64,000 bases of DNA from Anaeramoeba flamelloides (lineage: Eukaryota; Metamonada; Anaeramoebidae): NCBI GenBank assembly GCA_027625915.1, contig JANTQA010000023.1, forward strand, positions 11,160,001 to 11,224,000, read 5' to 3'. Below, piece after piece: positions 36,474 to 47,800 of this stretch; positions within the stretch are counted from its first letter, which is position 1, and each line of letters opens with the position of its first letter. The notes under the pieces were generated by a model. The model saw only the letters and a list, made by a program, of their open reading frames with translations, was not told the DNA's origin and searched no databases. A program made the position numbers and the translations under genes.

Positions 36474-37808
36474 ATGAATCTTGATTTCCTTGATTTAAAT
36501 GAATTCTGTGATCCCTTATTTCCAACACTAAATGTTTATGAAGAGTTTCAGGATAACGAATTAAATATTAAAACGAGTAAAACTATTCCACTAACAAATC
36601 CAAAACATAATACCGAAGAAAAACCAAGTGAAATTTCATTTTTTCACCAACCAGAAAATGAGCCCCTTCCAAAAGAAAAACAAGACAAATACCAAAACCT
36701 CAATTACAGCTACCAAGAGAGTGCTTCTCCAATTTCTTCTTTTGGACCGCAACTCCAAATTGAAGTCCCAATTAACCAAATGATCAGCAGAAAAAGTAAC
36801 AGCCAAGAAAATCACAACAAAAACCAAAATAGAACAAGCCAACAATCGTCACACCCAACGAACAATAAATTGGAACACAACGATGGAGAAACAACAAAAT
36901 TGGTGAAAGAGAATAATTCCAAAGTAACAACAAAGAAGATAAACCAAAACAAAAGCAAAAAGAAACCCCAAAACACCAGAGAATACCGTAAAAAAGTTCG
37001 CAGACATGGGAAAGTCTTTTCACCTGAAGAAATCAAAAGAAGAAAGGAATTAGCGTCTATTGTTGATATACGGCAAGTGAAAAGCTTAAGCAAAGAAGAT
37101 CGAAAGTTACGAAGACTAGAGCTGAATAGGGTTTCCGCAAAGAGAGCAAGAATGAAAAAGCAAGGTAAGGGCAGCAAGTATGTGAAAGAAATTTCTGATT
37201 TAAGATCATTAGTTGAAGAACTCAAAGAGCAAATGTCGATCCAAAGAAGAGAAATTGTGAGGCTGAACGAAAGAGTGAACAAAACTGAAGCAATTACACA
37301 CAGCGATCCAAAATTTGTACACAACCCAAACAAAGATATAAAGTGCAATAATTCAAGTGGTTTTTGTAGCAATGATGAAGAGACCCCCCAAAAGGAAAGG
37401 GTTTCTAATTCAAGAAAAAGAAGGAAAACTAAAACGCTGAAACAACAAGTCGAAAAACATATTTATCCCCTGAGAAATAAAAAATCAATCTTTGGAACAG
37501 CTTTATTTTCATTTTTGTTCTTTCTTGGGTTTGCCTACAATATAGGCCTTTTCTCATCAGACCCTAGCTTAGGTGGCCCCAAAGTTCACCATTTTACATT
37601 TAACAAAATTAACGTGGACACTTTACATTCAATGAGTCCGAATGAGCAACAAAATTTGTATGACAATTTAATTCCAGACGACAATCAAGACAATGCTGGG
37701 AGCACCCAAACACCAACACAAAATGAGAATAACGAAATGGACGACCACCAACAAGAAAAGACACTAATTGATGATCCAGATAATATTTTATTTTTACAAA
37801 TCGAATAA
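36474..37808 (+). CDS. Membrane-anchored bZIP transcription factor, 444 residues
   Basis: The ATG at 36474 is preferred because it begins an acidic, hydrophobic activation-like segment (MNLDFLDLNEFCDPLFPTL). An in-frame ATG at 36405 would add 23 residues. The middle is Asn/Gln/Ser/Lys-rich and disordered. The basic region is at about residues 213-230, RRLELNRVSAKRARMKKQ, with the diagnostic N-x7-R. The zipper follows (ISDLRSLVEELKEQM). A single hydrophobic helix lies at about 338-360 (FGTALFSFLFFLGFAYNIGL) and leaves a tail of about 84 residues. This order matches ATF6/CREB3-type factors, which sit in the ER or Golgi membrane and release their N-terminal part on regulated intramembrane proteolysis. 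Pathway and trigger are inferred. The tail shows no obvious ATF6 lumenal motif. Confidence 0.85.
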   Translation: MNLDFLDLNEFCDPLFPTLNVYEEFQDNELNIKTSKTIPLTNPKHNTEEKPSEISFFHQPENEPLPKEKQDKYQNLNYSYQESASPISSFGPQLQIEVPINQMISRKSNSQENHNKNQNRTSQQSSHPTNNKLEHNDGETTKLVKENNSKVTTKKINQNKSKKKPQNTREYRKKVRRHGKVFSPEEIKRRKELASIVDIRQVKSLSKEDRKLRRLELNRVSAKRARMKKQGKGSKYVKEISDLRSLVEELKEQMSIQRREIVRLNERVNKTEAITHSDPKFVHNPNKDIKCNNSSGFCSNDEETPQKERVSNSRKRRKTKTLKQQVEKHIYPLRNKKSIFGTALFSFLFFLGFAYNIGLFSSDPSLGGPKVHHFTFNKINVDTLHSMSPNEQQNLYDNLIPDDNQDNAGSTQTPTQNENNEMDDHQQEKTLIDDPDNILFLQIE

Positions 37809-38694
37809 AAAGAGACTAAGTGGGATTAACAGAAAATTTTTAATAAAGATGTCTTTAACTTTAAAAAATATCTGTGATTTATTCGAAATGTCACCAAATC
37901 AAAGACACACACACACACCCACACACAAGTGCCTCTATATTTATATTACACCTTTTGCTAATATATTTTTAGTTTTTTTTATCCATTTTTTTCTTTTTTG
38001 AAAATATATTTCATATTTTTTTTTTGAAATTCACTAATATTTATTACTGTTCCAATTTTAAACTTCTACAATATTTTTCACAACGAATCACCTTAAAAAG
38101 CACAGATATTTAAAATCTTCAGTGTTTTTTTTTTGTCATCATTATAATTATCATTATTTTTATTCATAATTTATCAAACTTAAATCAATTTTTTTGATTT
38201 ATTTCGTTTTTATACATATTTTTATCCATAATTTTTAAAAATAATAACTGATATAATAAATAAAAATTATTATACTTTAATTGATTTTAAATTTTTTTTT
38301 CTCTTTTTGTATCTTTTAAATATTGCTCGTTCGAAAGGATTCGAGAAAAAAAAAAAAAAACATAATTGTATATTTTTAATGAAGGATCTCGTCATCTCTC
38401 ATGGATCCACTTCAAACCCAATAGTAGCCTGTAAACAAAAAAGGATATTGTGGAATTGTGAATCTTTTGGTATACAAAATTCAAATAATAAAAAAAAATT
38501 TGATCGGATCTCAAAGGAAAAAAAATCCAAAAAACAAAAAAAAAATTGAGAGGATCTTTAAGATTAAAAAATCGAATTATACAAAAAAAAAAGCTTTACA
38601 GTTTTCCAAATTTCAAAAAATTCAATTAAAAAAAAAATAATTTATTCTTTTTTTATTTCCAAAGGGTTAAATTTTGATAGTTGTAAATAAATTA

Positions 38695-38815
38695 TTTTCT
38701 TTCAGGGACTAGTCTCTATTATTATTTTTTTTTTTTTGACCAATCACTAAATAAGGAATCCTTATCTTGAAATATGTTTAAAATTGAAAATAGACTGTTT
38801 TTTTTAACATTAGAA
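38695..38815 (-). repeat. Dispersed repeat family G, copy 2
   Basis: GGGACTAGTCTCTATTATTA, AATAAGGAATCCTTAT and GAAATATGTTTAAAATTGAA are the complement of blocks at 3490-3615. A shorter match (AATAGATACTAGTCCCTTAA) occurs near 39629. Confidence 0.6.
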
Positions 38816-41700
38816 ACCCCAGTTCTTGTTTTTTTTTAAATTTTACAATTCTGTCAAAAAAGGTGACTTTTTAAAAAAATTTTTTGAAAAAAGATCTTTA
38901 ATGGATGAGAAATTTTTGTTTAATTTTGGATTTAATTATTTTCTCAAAATTAATATTTATTCTCATTTGGAAAAACGGAAAAATAATTTAAAATATTAAA
39001 TATTTTCTTATTCACTTCTATTCACCCAACTTGATTCTATAAAGAACTTAATTTGTCTTATCAATTATAACTTTTTAAAAAAAAGTTCTTATTCTTTTCT
39101 TTAATTTTTTTTGACTTTGAAAAAAACTTTTGGAATGGTAATTCGGGAATACTTAAAAAAAACTTCAAATTGTACAAAAAAAGAGTGTAAACTCTAAAAG
39201 GAGATTCAAGAAAAAAAAAAAAGAATGGTACAAGGAAAAGAAACAAATTTTTTATTTTTATTAAAACATAACTTGTATATTTTTTTTGAATCAAACCATT
39301 TTTCAGCAAATTCAAAAAAAAGCTTTTCAGGTTTATTTTTCAAACTATTTTTTGTATGTATTCCACAAATACAACAAAGTTTTTCTTTCTTGTTGATATT
39401 TTTTTTTTATTTTTCATATTTTAGCGAAAAGTTGAAAAAAAGTAACTTTCAAAAGAGTGAAAAAAATGAAAAATTTTTTATTTCTATAAAAACAATAACT
39501 AAATTTAATGAATGCCATTCATCGAGATTCCATTACCATACAAAGAATTTTTTCACTTAGATTTCAAATATAAGTAATTGGCAAAAAAAAATTCTAAATA
39601 TCTATTAAATTTACCTAAAAAAAATTAATAGATACTAGTCCCTTAAGTACATAATCAAATTTATTCGGGTTTGTCTAATTTGTAGTTATTTTACAACTTT
39701 CCGAATTTGATAACTTAAGGATTTTATAACCCTCTTGCGATAAAATTAATTTATTCAATAAATGAAAAAAATTGAAACTAAATCCTCTCAGATCAAAAAA
39801 ATTGTCAAGGATTGGCACTTTGAAAATCATATCTCATAATTCAAAATTATAATTACTAATCATTCTAATTGGATATTAATTTTGATCTCTGGCGCGTTTT
39901 CTAAAAATATAATATGTTATTTAATATTTAATTTTTACAGGCCGATTCGAAATCATAGACTTATATATTTTATATTGATGTTGGGCACTAATAAAAAGCT
40001 TTATTATTTTTTTTTATGTAAAAAAAATATTTTTCAGATAAATACAAAACACTAATGTTTTTTGAAAAAAATGATCACTCTTTTTTTTCTCTAATTGTTA
40101 AAAAAGTCGCTTCCAAAGTATGGATTGTTCAATTTTCATAACAAATTATAGGTACTATTTTAATTATGAAATTTATTATTATTGTTCTTTCAATTTTTAA
40201 ATACCCCTTTTTTAAGTTTCAGAGAAAAAAAAATTAGATAATTGTTATCAAAATATGTTAAAAGATTATTTATTTATTGGAAATTATAAAAATTTCAAAA
40301 ATACTTTTTGTTGGGATAGAAGAAACAATAAACTTATTTATTTAATAAATCAGAGTTTTTTAATAAAATTATTTGAATTATTAATATGAAAAAAAGGCAC
40401 TTTATTTCAAAAAACATATAATTCTTAGATAAGTTTTCAAAAAAAGATATTAAAATTTAGGATCTGAATTTTATAGATTTGATATTTTTTTTGTCTTTGA
40501 TTTTTGGAAACTGGGATTCACCAAATTTAAAATCGATTTTATAATTGGAATTAGATGTGGTATGTAATTTATCCGATTTAAAATTTTTACACAAGCAAAA
40601 AAATCAGGGTTTTAAAAAATAAAAAAGATTATTCTCTGGAAAAAAAAAAAAAAAAAGAATATTAGAAAACAAAACTGACACATTCAAATTGCACATTAAA
40701 CAATAGAATATCAACAATTAACATTCAATGAGAATAAAAAATAAAATACCACGTGTATTAAAATCAAAAGAAAAATAATTGTTTTTTTTTTTTTTTTTTG
40801 ACTTTTGAAAACCAAACAAAATTTTGAATCAGAAACTATATTAGGGGGTCTATTACCCTTTGTATATTTATTTCAAACTATTTAAATTTAAATAAATACA
40901 CTAAGAATTTATAGACAGGAAAAGAAAATAATCATGTGAATCTTTTGAAAAATCCAGTGGGGAAAAAATAAAATGGCTTAATGATTTAAAAAATTAGAAT
41001 TTTACTTAATTAACTATTTTTTTGATAGGGTAAAATTCATTTTGATTAATTTATTTTAAAATTAACTTTTACTTTTTTGAATTTTTCTTTTAAATTTTTC
41101 TCCTTTTCAATCCAAATTCCGAAATATTTTATTTCTGATAAATTCTTCCATTTTAAAGTTTTATCATAATCATAAATGTCTGAATAATTTTCTAATTTTT
41201 TTTTTTTACTATTGATTACTTTCTAGAATATTGCCGATAATTTTTTATATTAGGTCAATTTAAAAATTTCAACACAGCATACCCAATATGATATTCTTTC
41301 AATTTAGAAATGACTGATTAATTCAAACATAAAAGGAGAAATACAGGATCCCTGCATAAACCCATGGTCCTTTTTTTTTTTTTTAAATATTTTCTAAACC
41401 ACATAAAAATGTTTATTTTAAATCTGTGAATATAAAATTAATTATTTATTACAAAATATTTTAATATAAAAACTTCAGTTTTACACAAGTGGCTGTAATC
41501 GAAAGACAATTATTTAAATGTTCTTTGTTGTTTTTTTTTTGATTTGATTTTATTTCAAGATAAGTAAACTTCATATTTTGAAATTTTGTTTGTAATTAAT
41601 CGATCTGGAAGATTTAAAATGAAAAAAAAAAATCATTATAGAACTATAAAATCAAATTTCTCAAGATCAATAATTTTAAAAAAAATTCTTTGTGAAATCT

Positions 41701-41915
41701 TTTTAAAAAAGTCTTCCAAAAAGTTTTAAAAGTCTCTATAAAATTGAAGACAGATTTGAATAAAGCTATTTTCAGGGATATTTTAAAAAGGTTTTTTTGT
41801 AGAATCATTTTAAAAAAGTGTTTCTAAAAAGTTTAAAAAGTCTCTAGAAAACTGACAACAAACTTGAATGTAACCATTTTTAGTACACTTATTAAAAAAC
41901 TTTTTTGTTCACACT
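41701..41915 (+). repeat. ~107 bp tandem duplication (family E)
   Basis: Two successive units share TTTTAAAAAAGTCTTCCAAA / TTTTAAAAAAGTGTTTCTAA, then AAAGTCTCTA-AAA-TGA, then CATTTTTAG / TATTTTCAGG and TATTAAAAAACTTTTTTG / TTTTAAAAAGGTTTTTTTG. A related single segment occurs near 63095-63215. Confidence 0.6.
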
Positions 41916-42213
41916 TTTTTAAAACCACTTTATTATTTGAATTAGTTATTTGTTTTGAATGTATTAATACCAATAAAAATACAACCACACTCTCTTTAAA
42001 AAAAAAAAAATCCAAAGGTCAAAAAAAAAATAAAAAAATAAAAAGATGTAAGGATTTTGTTTTTTTTTTTTTTTTTCATAATGTATCTAAACTGTTTTGT
42101 AAATTGAAAACGAACGAATAAAAAAATCTATTATCACGAAAGCATGTTTTTAATTCAAACAACTTGAATAAATTAACATTTGTAGTATTAATTCTCTTTA
42201 AAAACATTAGTAT

Positions 42214-43038
42214 TTACTTCTTTTTGTTTTTTTCAAAAACAAGTTCACAAACACCACCTACGGCCTTGATTTTCTTTTCTGCAGTTTCTGAAAATGATTT
42301 AGCTCTAACGATCATTGGTTGCTTTGGGAGTCTACCTTTTCCAAGAACTCTAAAGTAACCGAATTTGACAACATCAATAACTGGTACTTCTTCACCTTCT
42401 TTGGCTTTTTGGTATTTTTTTCTTGTTTCTTCTGGAACTAAGGTCCAAAGTTTGTCAAGGTTAATGATTGGTGCATATTTGATATTGTTTTGTTTATGAT
42501 ACCACCTCATACCTACTTTTCCAAAAAAACCTGGATGGTATTTATCAAAGGCAATTCTTTTTTTTGTTTTTGAAAAATATTAAAAAAGGAGTTGAATGCA
42601 AGAAGGGATTTAATATTTTTGAATTGTTTTTGTTTTTTTGTTTGAAAAGATCGTGTTTATTTGGATTAATTTAAAAAGTAAATTGAAACAAAAAAAAAAA
42701 AATTGTAAGAAAAAACAAAAAATTAAAAAAAGAAAAAGCAAAAGCAAAATCAAAATAAAAAGAAAAATAATCTAAAAAAAAAGAAGAATTTACCTATGAT
42801 GTTGGAGACCACCTGATTTACCTCTACCACTTGGATGCTTTCTGTGTTTTCCTACACGTCCATAACCATGAATGATTTGTCCTCTTTTTTTTCTGGATCG
42901 TTTGAATCTTGTTGGCTTTTTTTAATAAAAGGTAAAAAAGAAAAAGTGTTTTTTTTTTGTTTTTTTAGGGAAAAGTAATTTAAAGAAAAGCGAACAAAGG
43001 GGAAAGACAAAAAAAGTTCAAAAAAAGAATTTTACCAT
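42214..43038 (-). CDS. RPL27A: Large-subunit ribosomal protein uL15 (L27a)
   Basis: Structural component of the 60S ribosomal subunit. Three exons, in transcript order: complement 43036-43038, 42794-42915, 42214-42556. The product is 155 residues, near the usual ~148. Exon 1 is just the start codon, followed at once by GTAAAA. Exon 2 begins [14 protein letters not shown] and carries the [20 protein letters not shown] stretch typical of eukaryotic L27a. Exon 3 gives [18 protein letters not shown], then [33 protein letters not shown] and a C-terminus [10 protein letters not shown] followed by Lys. Every family landmark is present and in order. The introns are 119 and 237 bp. It is the clearest gene in the window and a good standard for local splice signals. 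Confidence 0.97.
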
Positions 43039-43674
43039 TTGAAAGAATTAAAAGAAAAAAATAAAAAAATGATCTTGAGGAAATTATTTTTTAAGGGTAT
43101 TTGACAATTGACAATCCTTGGGACCAAAGTCTTCAGCAACTTGGGGGTCGGTTAGTTTCATTCTTTATTGAGAATATTATTCCACAAAAATCGATTGGAC
43201 ATTTTATCGAAAAAAATGAAGGATTATAAATCATTTATGTTCCCACTCAAGAGGCAATTTTTCATTGCTTCTGAGAACTTTTAGAGTTGTTTGGGTAAAA
43301 ACTATGTTGAAAATTTAATAATAAAATTCTAAAATAATATTTGGATTAAAAATCAAAAACTTTCTTTTTTTTGGCAACATTTTAGTCTTTTTCAATAACC
43401 GGGACCTTAAATTTCATGACTCAAAAGACTTTATCTAGTAGAATACTATTTGTTTAAAAATTAAGGTAATAAAATTTTCATTCAACTTTTCAAAAAAAGA
43501 TTTTGAAAATCATGTACATTCCAAATTCATATTTCAGATGATCATTTTAAATTATTTAAATGTATTTAAAAATTGGGAATGTTGGTGTTTTATAGTAATT
43601 CTTGATAGGTGTGTTTTTTTTTAAAACTGATTGAAAATTTAGATTATTTTATTATACAATTAACATTAGTTCAG

Positions 43675-44350
43675 TAATAAGAAAGCGATGATACTCATTT
43701 CAAAAACACTGACTCACTTTGTTTTATTTTTTGGTTTTATGTTATTTTTTTCACATTTTGAAATCCCAGGTTATTATTATATAAACTATTTTTCATAAAT
43801 TTTGACTCACTTTATAATGTTAATGGGAGTTGTTTGAGTGGGTTTATTCCAGTATTCTTAACAAAAAATATTTTCAGATTTTTGGATCAGAATCATTTTT
43901 TCTAATTTTTCAAATTTTAGTTTTGCTTTTTCAAATTTTTTTTTTCTTTTGTATTTCTTTTGTTTTTCTTTTTCTTTGTTTTTTTCAAAAGATCATGTGG
44001 AAAAAAAAAGAGATCTTCTAAAAGACAAATAATCACTAAGAAAATTGAGAATATAATGTCTTTGAAAATGGATTTAATTATTCATAAAAAATATTGTTGT
44101 TCAACTTTTTTTCAGTGAAAGTTCAGTAATAAAAAATGGGTAATGCTCATTCCAAAAATTGTGACTCACTTTTTTTTAGTTTTTGGTTTTATTTTTTTTA
44201 ATTTTTAATATATCAGGCTTTTATAGATTTAGAATGACTTAAAAGTGAATTACAAATCATATTTAGTTATTAATTGTTCTTGAATACTAAAGGATAAACT
44301 TTTTTTTTCAATTTATTATTTCAGGTGAGTCACAATTTTTGAAAAAGAGT
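43675..44350 (+). repeat. Dispersed repeat family F, copy 1
   Basis: The part at 43803-44350 matches the minus strand of 52960-53600 throughout: GGTTTAT-CCA-TATTCTTA, TTTTTGGATCAGAATCATTT, AAAAGATCA-GTGGAAAAAA, AATAATCACTAAGAAAATTG, AAAAATTGTGACTCACTTT and a terminal GGTGAGTCACAATTTTTGAA. The segment 43675-43802 is a partial duplicate of the element's own 44118-44220 portion. There is no open frame. Confidence 0.75.
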
Positions 44351-44358
44351 TATATATA

Positions 44359-44556
44359 TATAGTCAGTTTCACTTTTAAGGCACAAACCTTCAACGAAAT
44401 TTAAGGCAGTAATCAATCTCAAATTAAGGCACAGAATTCAGATTCTAGTAAAATAAATTATAAAAAAAAAAATACAAATTTTGTACCTTAATTTGATATT
44501 TTTATTGTGCCTTAAATTTCGTTGAAAGTTTGTACCTTAAAAGTGGAACTGATGTA
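44359..44556. mobile_element. Palindromic TACAGTCAG MITE, copy 6
   Basis: About 198 bp, beginning TATAGTCAGTTTCACTTTTA and ending TTAAAAGTGGAACTGATGTA. It is somewhat diverged, with a small loss at the right tip. It is inserted next to family F copy 1, in a TATATATA run. Confidence 0.85.
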
Positions 44557-45723
44557 AAGGAAATAGATTTTTCTGGTATTTAATTGATTATTTTTGAGAT
44601 TTTTGTAAAAAAAGCAACTATAATCTTGATGAGTTCCCATTTCCCTCCTAGTATTTGGAACGTTTAACAAATTAAATAAACATTTTAATAATTTCAAAAA
44701 CAATATAAACAGGGTTCCCAAAATGATTCTTTTTTTCGAATTTTTTGAATCACAAAAATTTATAAAATTTGGAATCATAAAATTGAAAATAATTACAATG
44801 GGATTAGTTATTATCAACATTTTCTACTTGTTGAAGTCCATTTTAGAATATGATTTTCAATAAAATCTAAAATTATTTTATTCTGATTCCGTGGACTTAA
44901 AAAAAGAATTATTAATTTGTTACCAGAACTTTATTATTAAAAAAAAAATTATTTGATTCCATTTCTAAGTATAATAATTTTTTTATCAAAATAAAAACAT
45001 AAAAAACCAGGACTGATGAAAAGATCATCAAAACTAAAAGTTTAAGAAGAAAAACCCCAAATATTATTTTTTTTTCGAGAAACATTAAATCCCTTTTGAA
45101 AAGATATGGAAAAATTACTAAATATTAAATTTAGAGAAATGAAGGATTCTATAAAAAACGAAATTTAAACAAGAACTAGGCTAAGAATAATCATTGAAAG
45201 AAAAAAGAATCAAAAAAAGAATTATTTGATTTTTCTTTCAAATATGAATCAAAATCTAAACTCTGAATATAAAATAAGAATAAATTATCTCAACTTTACT
45301 CAAAAATTGAAAAATAAATATCTGAACCCAAATTACCTTTCAATTTTCAAATTAAAATAAAAAGGAAAAAGTATTTTTTACAAAATATTTATTGATATCA
45401 ATATTTCCCGAAACCTCTTGTAGAATTTAAAAAAAAAAAAGAAGAAGAAGACGAAGAAGAAGAATGAAAAATGCCTTTCAACTTGGATCATGAAGCAAAA
45501 GAATTTTACTGGGTCCAAAATTTGTAAAATAATAAATAAAAAACAAAAACCAAATATTTTCTCAAACCTGAAAATATTTATATTATTTTCAAATGAAAAA
45601 TAATAATATTAACCATTTCTTTCTTTTTTCATTTTTTTCTTCTTTCTTTTTGTTTTTAAAACCAAAATAAAAATACAAAATGTTAAAAAACAAGATTTTT
45701 CAATAAAAAAATATGATTTTGCT

Positions 45724-46782
45724 TTAATCAAATAATTGAATAATTTTTTGATATAATGTCTCTACGTTTTCTTCATAGCCAACATACAAGCGTAACCAAG
45801 ATTTGGAATTGTCGTTAATGTCTCTGATCACAAAAGTGTTAATTTTGCTATAGGAAGTACCGTATGAGCAGGAATATTTGATCAGAGATTGGTTTGAAAG
45901 GATCTTTCTTGCTTCAAGAGAACCAAAATCAATTTTAAACAAGATCAAGCAGGGCCCGTAATCTTGGTTTATATATTTCTTATACAGTTGCGAGCCAAAG
46001 GGATAAAGGATCTTGAATTTCAACTTCAGCGTTTCGAATAGTTCCTTTGTTTTTAAACTTGAAGCATGTATGCGATCTTGAAGTGAGTCCCATGTGCTTT
46101 TGATTTGTAGAAGATTGAAAGGACTGACATGCAAACCTTTCATTCGGATCTCATTCTTTATTGCGGAGATTAAATCCACGTTTGTTGATAAGATTACTCC
46201 CCCGATGTGCTTGCCATTTGAATAAAATTTGGAGGTTGAATTAACAACAGCATCTACGTCGTAAAGAAACGGGTTAAAAAGAATCCCAGACATCCACGAA
46301 TTGTCAAGCACAACATATAATTTTTTTGCTAACGTACGATACTTTTGGATTAAGGAAAAATCAAAGATTAAACCCTTTGGGTTTGAGACACTTTCAATAA
46401 ATAAGACGACATAACTATTCTTTCCGATTTCTTGGAAAAGGTTTGTTAAAAGTTGCGGGGTTTCAATGTCAAAACAATTGACATTTATTTGCTGGTTTTT
46501 TTGTTTTAAATATTTGATCGTTTTATTTGTGCGACTATATAAATTGTTTGAATAAAGGATATGAATGTTCTTCCTTTCAGTTTGGTGGTTTCTGAGGATT
46601 TGCTCCAAAACATGGTAAATCGCTTGCATACCAGAGGATGCAACAATTCCCTTGATTGTTTTTGTTGTGCCCTTAGAATAAAGCGATTCAAATTTATTTA
46701 CCACATCACCATAGAGAGAAGATTCAGTTCGGCAATATTTGTTGTCGAAAAAAATACACCCTTTTTCTATAAATTGATCCAT
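45724..46782 (-). CDS. Cys/Met-metabolism PLP-dependent enzyme (cystathionine gamma-synthase family)
   Basis: The fold-type I family includes cystathionine gamma-synthase, gamma- and beta-lyases and methionine gamma-lyase; which reaction applies cannot be read here. Start is the first ATG after an in-frame stop, giving 352 residues, slightly shorter than the usual 380-400 and without the long N-terminal arm. Landmarks: YCRTESSLYGDVVNKFESL (in place of YxRxxNPT), SSGMQAI (phosphate-binding loop), FIESVSNPKG, VVLDNSW (Asp to the pyridine nitrogen) and STSKFYSNGKHIGGV. The Lys in the last motif, near residue 185, is the expected PLP Schiff-base Lys. The usual NPT in the first motif and the HSxTK form are altered, so this is a divergent subfamily. 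Its upstream neighbour, DDX49, is divergent across ~1 kb. Confidence 0.88.
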   Translation of the reverse strand: MDQFIEKGCIFFDNKYCRTESSLYGDVVNKFESLYSKGTTKTIKGIVASSGMQAIYHVLEQILRNHQTERKNIHILYSNNLYSRTNKTIKYLKQKNQQINVNCFDIETPQLLTNLFQEIGKNSYVVLFIESVSNPKGLIFDFSLIQKYRTLAKKLYVVLDNSWMSGILFNPFLYDVDAVVNSTSKFYSNGKHIGGVILSTNVDLISAIKNEIRMKGLHVSPFNLLQIKSTWDSLQDRIHASSLKTKELFETLKLKFKILYPFGSQLYKKYINQDYGPCLILFKIDFGSLEARKILSNQSLIKYSCSYGTSYSKINTFVIRDINDNSKSWLRLYVGYEENVETLYQKIIQLFD

Positions 46783-47800
46783 AAGTTCCACTTTGGATTA
46801 AAGAATCAAAATAAACTTTGAAAAAATGAATTAGTTTTCCAGCATTTTTTTGTTTTATTACTCTTGGTTTTAGAATAACGAGAATATGTTTGAACTCCTT
46901 TTAAAAAATTTGGAAATTATAAAGATTTTAAACTTGTTTTATGGAATATTTTCAATTTTCGATTATTTTACAAGCTCAAAAATGAAGACTTTAATTTAGA
47001 AATATGTTTAATAAAATACTTATTTATAATAAAGAAGAAATTTTAAGTCTTTGTATTTCAGAATTGTTTAACAAATATCGAGAAATAATTCGAAATTTTG
47101 ATTCATTTTCTGTTTTTAAATTAATTTTGTTTGTGTATTTGATGTTCTGGAGAAGGAAAAATACTGACAAATTCAGAAAAAGTGTTTGAGAATTGTTACA
47201 TACTGTACATTTTTTACATATTTTTTTTGTACAGCTCAGCGGAATTATTTTGGTTAAAAGTGAAAGAATAATTGTAAGCTGCTAATAATTTACTTTTATC
47301 TGAGTAAAAGTTTCTATTCATTTTGTAAATTGATTAGACTTTGCTAAGGAAAAACAACACTATTGGTTTAAACAATAAGAAACTTACTAAAATTAATAGA
47401 TCTTCTAAAAATCTTCATTAAAAAGAACTGTCTTAAAAGTATAGTTATCTGATTTAACAAAGAAGATTAGTGTTCTATAAATAGATATAAATTTTTTGGA
47501 ATCTAAATGTATTTATTGAAATAAGAATTGTTTTTTTAAGCAACAATCATTTACAATTACAGTTGATCTGTTCAAAAGTGAAACAACAAATTAGATTTCT
47601 TCATTCAAATAAATCACAGAACTTTTATAGAGTTTTGAGTCTTTCAAACAACTCCAGACAATTTTGTAAACCTTCAGTGGCCTTTCAAACACCTTTTAAA
47701 GCAGAAAAGTTGTGTCAAAGTCATGGAATTATGTTTATTTTTTGGAAGGAAAATCTCATTTTTTTTTAGTTTCCAAAATAAAAGATACTCTTTCTTCAAA
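46783..47800. other. Divergent promoter region, PLP enzyme / DDX49
   Basis: 1 kb with two short frames (47004-47189, 47563-47769) that lack family features. The section 47560-47760 is less AT-rich and probably includes DDX49 5' UTR. No specific promoter element is identifiable. Confidence 0.45.

Larger units (their letters stand above)
37809..42213. other. Convergent intergenic region, bZIP to RPL27A
   Basis: 4.4 kb without a supported gene. An (AC)n-like run, ACACACACACACCCACACAC, follows the bZIP stop near 37905-37925. A family G repeat lies at 38695-38815 and a ~107 bp tandem duplication at 41701-41915. Several short frames (38307-38640, 39225-39560) are Lys/Phe-rich and read as homopolymer artefacts. 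Confidence 0.5.
43039..45723. other. Intergenic region upstream of RPL27A
   Basis: It should include the RPL27A promoter. The first ~150 bp beyond the start codon is less AT-biased (ATCCTTGGGACCAAAGTC) and may be 5' UTR or core promoter. Then come a family F repeat (43675-44350) and MITE copy 6 (44359-44556). A GAAGAAGAAGACGAAGAAGA stretch near 45440 adjoins a short coding-looking patch (see findings). Confidence 0.5.

Noticed and set aside
36812-37372. 186-residue minus-strand frame with a membrane look
   Set aside because: It is antisense to the bZIP coding region; Leu/Phe/Ser richness arises from Lys/Gln/Arg codons on the real strand.
38307-38640. Lys-rich plus-strand frames, and a minus-strand TIGFEVDP string recalling Arf GTPases
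   Set aside because: The Lys runs come from poly-A. The Arf-like string is eight residues followed by a stop, too short to support.
39225-39560. 111-residue Phe/Lys-rich frame
   Set aside because: Pure homopolymer-driven composition with no conserved block.
47563-47769. 68-residue frame upstream of DDX49
   Set aside because: Composition is slightly raised but there is no family feature, and the DDX49 start at 47801 is well supported; read as 5' UTR.
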